DNA from: Candidatus Iainarchaeum sp.
GTDB taxonomy: Archaea; Iainarchaeota; Iainarchaeia; Iainarchaeales; VGJJ01
Direction of reading: 5' to 3'
NCBI GenBank assembly: GCA_016198125.1
Contig: JACQJG010000019.1
Coordinates: 1 to 61,911 of the forward strand
DNA length: 61,911 bases
A program made the position numbers and the translations under genes. Below the pieces are notes generated by a model. It saw only the letters and a list, made by a program, of their open reading frames with translations, was not told the DNA's origin and made no database searches. Shown here piece by piece: positions 60,109 through 61,911 of this stretch. Position 1 is the first letter of the stretch. Every line of letters starts with the position of its first letter.

Positions 60109-61170
60109 ATGCCCGGCGAAAAAACCGAACAACGCAAAGCAGAGCATTTGAAGATTTGCGCGAAAGGGGATTTGGGCAAGATTACGTTTACAAACAAGAC
60201 AACAGGTTTTGAAGAAATTGATTTAATTCCAAGCGCGTTGCCTGAGATAAGCAAAGACGAAGTGGAATTGGAAACAGAATTCTTGGGCAAGCCCTTGGCA
60301 TTCCCGTTAATTGTAAGCAGCATGACTGGCGGTTGCAAGGAAGCGGGGGAAGTGAACAACGATATTGCGTCTGCGTGTGAAGAACTTGGAATTGGCATGG
60401 GCGTTGGAAGCATGCGCGCCATGATTGAAAACCCTGCACTGGCATACACCTACAAAGTGCGCGACGTGGCGCCAAACATTTTCCTGAATGGAAACATTGG
60501 GGTTTCACAGCTCAAAGGAATGGATTTGGAAAAACTCGCAGGGGCATTAAACGAAGTGGATGCAGACGCGCTGGCCATTCACCTGAACCCCGCCCAGGAA
60601 GCCGTGCAAAAAGAAGGCACTACAGACTTCAAAGGACTGGCAAAAGAAATTGAACGGACAGTGAAAAAACTGTCTGCCCCTGTTTTTGTAAAAGAAGTTG
60701 GAAATGGCATTTCACGTGAAACTGCACGGCTCCTTGTACAAACAGGAATTCAAGCCATTGACGTTTCCGGGGCAGGTGGAACGAACTGGGTGAAAATTGA
60801 TGCCATGCGCGGAAAAAATACAAATGCCGAATACTTGTATGAGTGGGGCGTGCCCACGGCGCTTGCGATCGTGGAAGCGCGTTCTGTATACAACCAAACC
60901 ATTCTTGCGTCCGGGGGGATTAGAAACGGCTTGGACATTGCCAAAGCCTTGATTTTGGGCGCGGATTTGTGCAGCATTGCACTCCCTGTGCTGCGTGCGC
61001 AAGCGGACGGAGGCAAGGAAGGCGTTGTAGAGTACCTGACCCGCATCCAAGGGGAACTGCGCACGGTCATGTTCCTTGTAGGGGCAAAGAACTTGAACGA
61101 GTTGAAAGACAAAAAAATCGTGGTGCACGGGAAAATGCGGGAATGGTTGAAGCAACGCGGAAAGGGTTGA
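60109..61170 (+). CDS. fni: Isopentenyl-diphosphate delta-isomerase, type II (FMN)
   Basis: Converts IPP to DMAPP using reduced FMN and Mg2+; needed to balance the two prenyl precursors. 353 residues. LIVSSMTGG is the FMN loop, ALAIHLNPAQEAVQKEG the conserved substrate and metal motif, VKEVGNGIS, IDVSGAGGTNW and LASGGIRNGLDIAKAL the barrel strands. This type is the normal one in archaea. Its closeness to the MEP genes gathers nearly all isoprenoid precursor steps in one region. Confidence 0.94.
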   Translation: MPGEKTEQRKAEHLKICAKGDLGKITFTNKTTGFEEIDLIPSALPEISKDEVELETEFLGKPLAFPLIVSSMTGGCKEAGEVNNDIASACEELGIGMGVGSMRAMIENPALAYTYKVRDVAPNIFLNGNIGVSQLKGMDLEKLAGALNEVDADALAIHLNPAQEAVQKEGTTDFKGLAKEIERTVKKLSAPVFVKEVGNGISRETARLLVQTGIQAIDVSGAGGTNWVKIDAMRGKNTNAEYLYEWGVPTALAIVEARSVYNQTILASGGIRNGLDIAKALILGADLCSIALPVLRAQADGGKEGVVEYLTRIQGELRTVMFLVGAKNLNELKDKKIVVHGKMREWLKQRGKG

Positions 61171-61181
61171 AAGAAAAAATG

Positions 61182-61685
61182 TCAGCCCGTATAACTTTCC
61201 TTCAAATGCCCCAGCACTTCTTCAATGCGCGTGCAATTCTGTTGAGCGGCTGCAGTAATGTAATGGCTGAACGCGGCTTGGATGTCGTCTTTTTCGTGCA
61301 CGGGAGAATGGTTGAAGTGGTAGCGTTGCTTGGTGCGTTTCAAGAAGTGCACGTCTATTAAGCGTTTCAAATGGTAGCGTAAAAGCTTGTCCGAGACTTT
61401 TTCCTGGGATTTTTCCAAAATGTAGGCTTGCAGGTCAATGGTAGAGGGGTTCATTTTCTTTGTAAATTGATAGTAAAACAATGCGTCTAAAACGTCCAAC
61501 ATGGTGGTGCGCGATTCTTTCTCAGAGATGAGGCCAAAACTTAACGCAAACCAGCGCAGCAGGGAACGCTTGGTCAACCGCACATTGGGAGGCAAGTCCA
61601 TTTCCTTGAAGGTAAACGTTCTGCGCACCAGCGCGCTTTCCGGAAAAGCCATTTTGAACACCAACAAAGTTTTAGTTTTTCTCAT
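61182..61685 (-). CDS. Winged-helix-type protein, probable DNA binding
   Basis: From ATG 61685 (167 residues); CTTTAAATAAGG lies about 15-30 bases upstream, giving a leaderless transcript. The middle LTKRSLLRWFALSFGLISEKESRTTMLDVLDALFYYQFTKKMNPSTIDLQAYILEKSQEKVSDKLLRYHLKRLIDVHFLKRTKQRYHF looks like two helical bundles with a winged helix at the end (ISEK..LRYHLKRLID..LKRTKQRYHF). Perhaps a regulator; family not recognised. It is convergent with fni. Confidence 0.6.
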   Translation of the reverse strand: MRKTKTLLVFKMAFPESALVRRTFTFKEMDLPPNVRLTKRSLLRWFALSFGLISEKESRTTMLDVLDALFYYQFTKKMNPSTIDLQAYILEKSQEKVSDKLLRYHLKRLIDVHFLKRTKQRYHFNHSPVHEKDDIQAAFSHYITAAAQQNCTRIEEVLGHLKESYTG

Positions 61686-61811
61686 AGAGTATTCTGAACC
61701 CTTATTTAAAGGTTTTGACCTGCATTCAAAAACTAGGTTTTTAAACACGGAACACATAGTATTAGCAATGCGTTAAACGCGTTTTTTCGCAGAGTGTCGG
61801 GGTGAATAACA

Positions 61812-61911
61812 ATGGTTTACGTGAAGACAAACTTGTTTCCTTATCGCATGAGCTTGAAAAAACGCGAGCCCGTGCAATTGGCGGTTGAAATCCGCAACGA
61901 CGCCCAAGAAG
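61812..61911 (+). CDS. Start of an unrecognised gene cut by the window edge
   Basis: An ATG at 61812 opens a frame without a stop to the end (33 codons): MVYVKTNLFPYRMSLKKREPV then QLAVEIRN. The VEIRND pattern is reminiscent of a CARDB-type beta-sandwich, but too little is present to judge. Confidence 0.45.
   Translation, partial: MVYVKTNLFPYRMSLKKREPVQLAVEIRNDAQE

Noticed and set aside
1-61911. CRISPR array, rRNA genes or insertion sequences
   Set aside because: No regularly spaced direct repeats, no rRNA-like sequence and no transposase-like protein were seen on reading the window.

Overview
The window looks archaeal. Evidence seen: many starts lie about 25-30 bases behind an A/T-rich TATA-like box with little or no leader; there are class III (prepilin-type) signal peptides, a two-cluster TYW1-type wyosine enzyme, a beta-CASP RNase of the aCPSF2 kind, an archaeal-length triosephosphate isomerase, a type II IPP isomerase, VapBC pairs and two inteins. 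Coding is dense, with many overlapping starts and stops. An uncultivated (DPANN-like) lineage is my inference; nothing here fixes the taxon. No rRNA, tRNA, CRISPR array or insertion sequence was seen.

Layout. 1-9.3 kb: the edge of a membrane-anchored metzincin-like protease, a dolichol-phosphate-type glycosyltransferase, asparagine synthetase, a GT-C glycosyltransferase, a chorismate-lyase-like protein, an unknown basic protein and TYW1. 9.5-17.3 kb: PRC-barrel protein, cupredoxin-like lipoprotein, several unrecognised basic proteins, a short RqcH homologue lacking the NFACT-R part, VapBC, a transglutaminase-like protein without its cysteine, and aCPSF2. 17.3-29.6 kb: a type IV pilus (Tad-like) locus with six proteins carrying prepilin-type signals, a von Willebrand A domain protein interrupted by an LVIVD beta-propeller, an intein-containing secretion ATPase and two TadC-type membrane proteins. 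29.8-33 kb: an active plus degenerate KaiC-like pair and a coiled-coil protein. 33.1-43.9 kb: a cell-surface locus with a 1592-residue protein, three tandem paralogues and two membrane-anchored coiled-coil proteins. 44.3-47.3 kb: a RecJ-like DHH exonuclease with an A/T-rich intein.

48.1-61.2 kb is the most striking part: ispE, ispH, dxr, ispD, ispF and dxs of the methylerythritol-phosphate (MEP) isoprenoid pathway, plus triosephosphate isomerase (which supplies the glyceraldehyde 3-phosphate that Dxs uses) and type II IPP isomerase. Only ispG of the seven steps is not in the window. Archaea normally make isoprenoids by mevalonate routes. Between ispD and ispF, in the same tight operon, sit a YjbQ-family gene and a RuBisCO-like protein whose catalytic residues and overall sequence fit form IV (non-carboxylating), not form III. 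In Rhodospirillum a form IV protein feeds methylthioadenosine salvage into DXP, the first MEP intermediate; the operon context suggests a related, undescribed link in this archaeon. This is an inference from gene order and motifs only.
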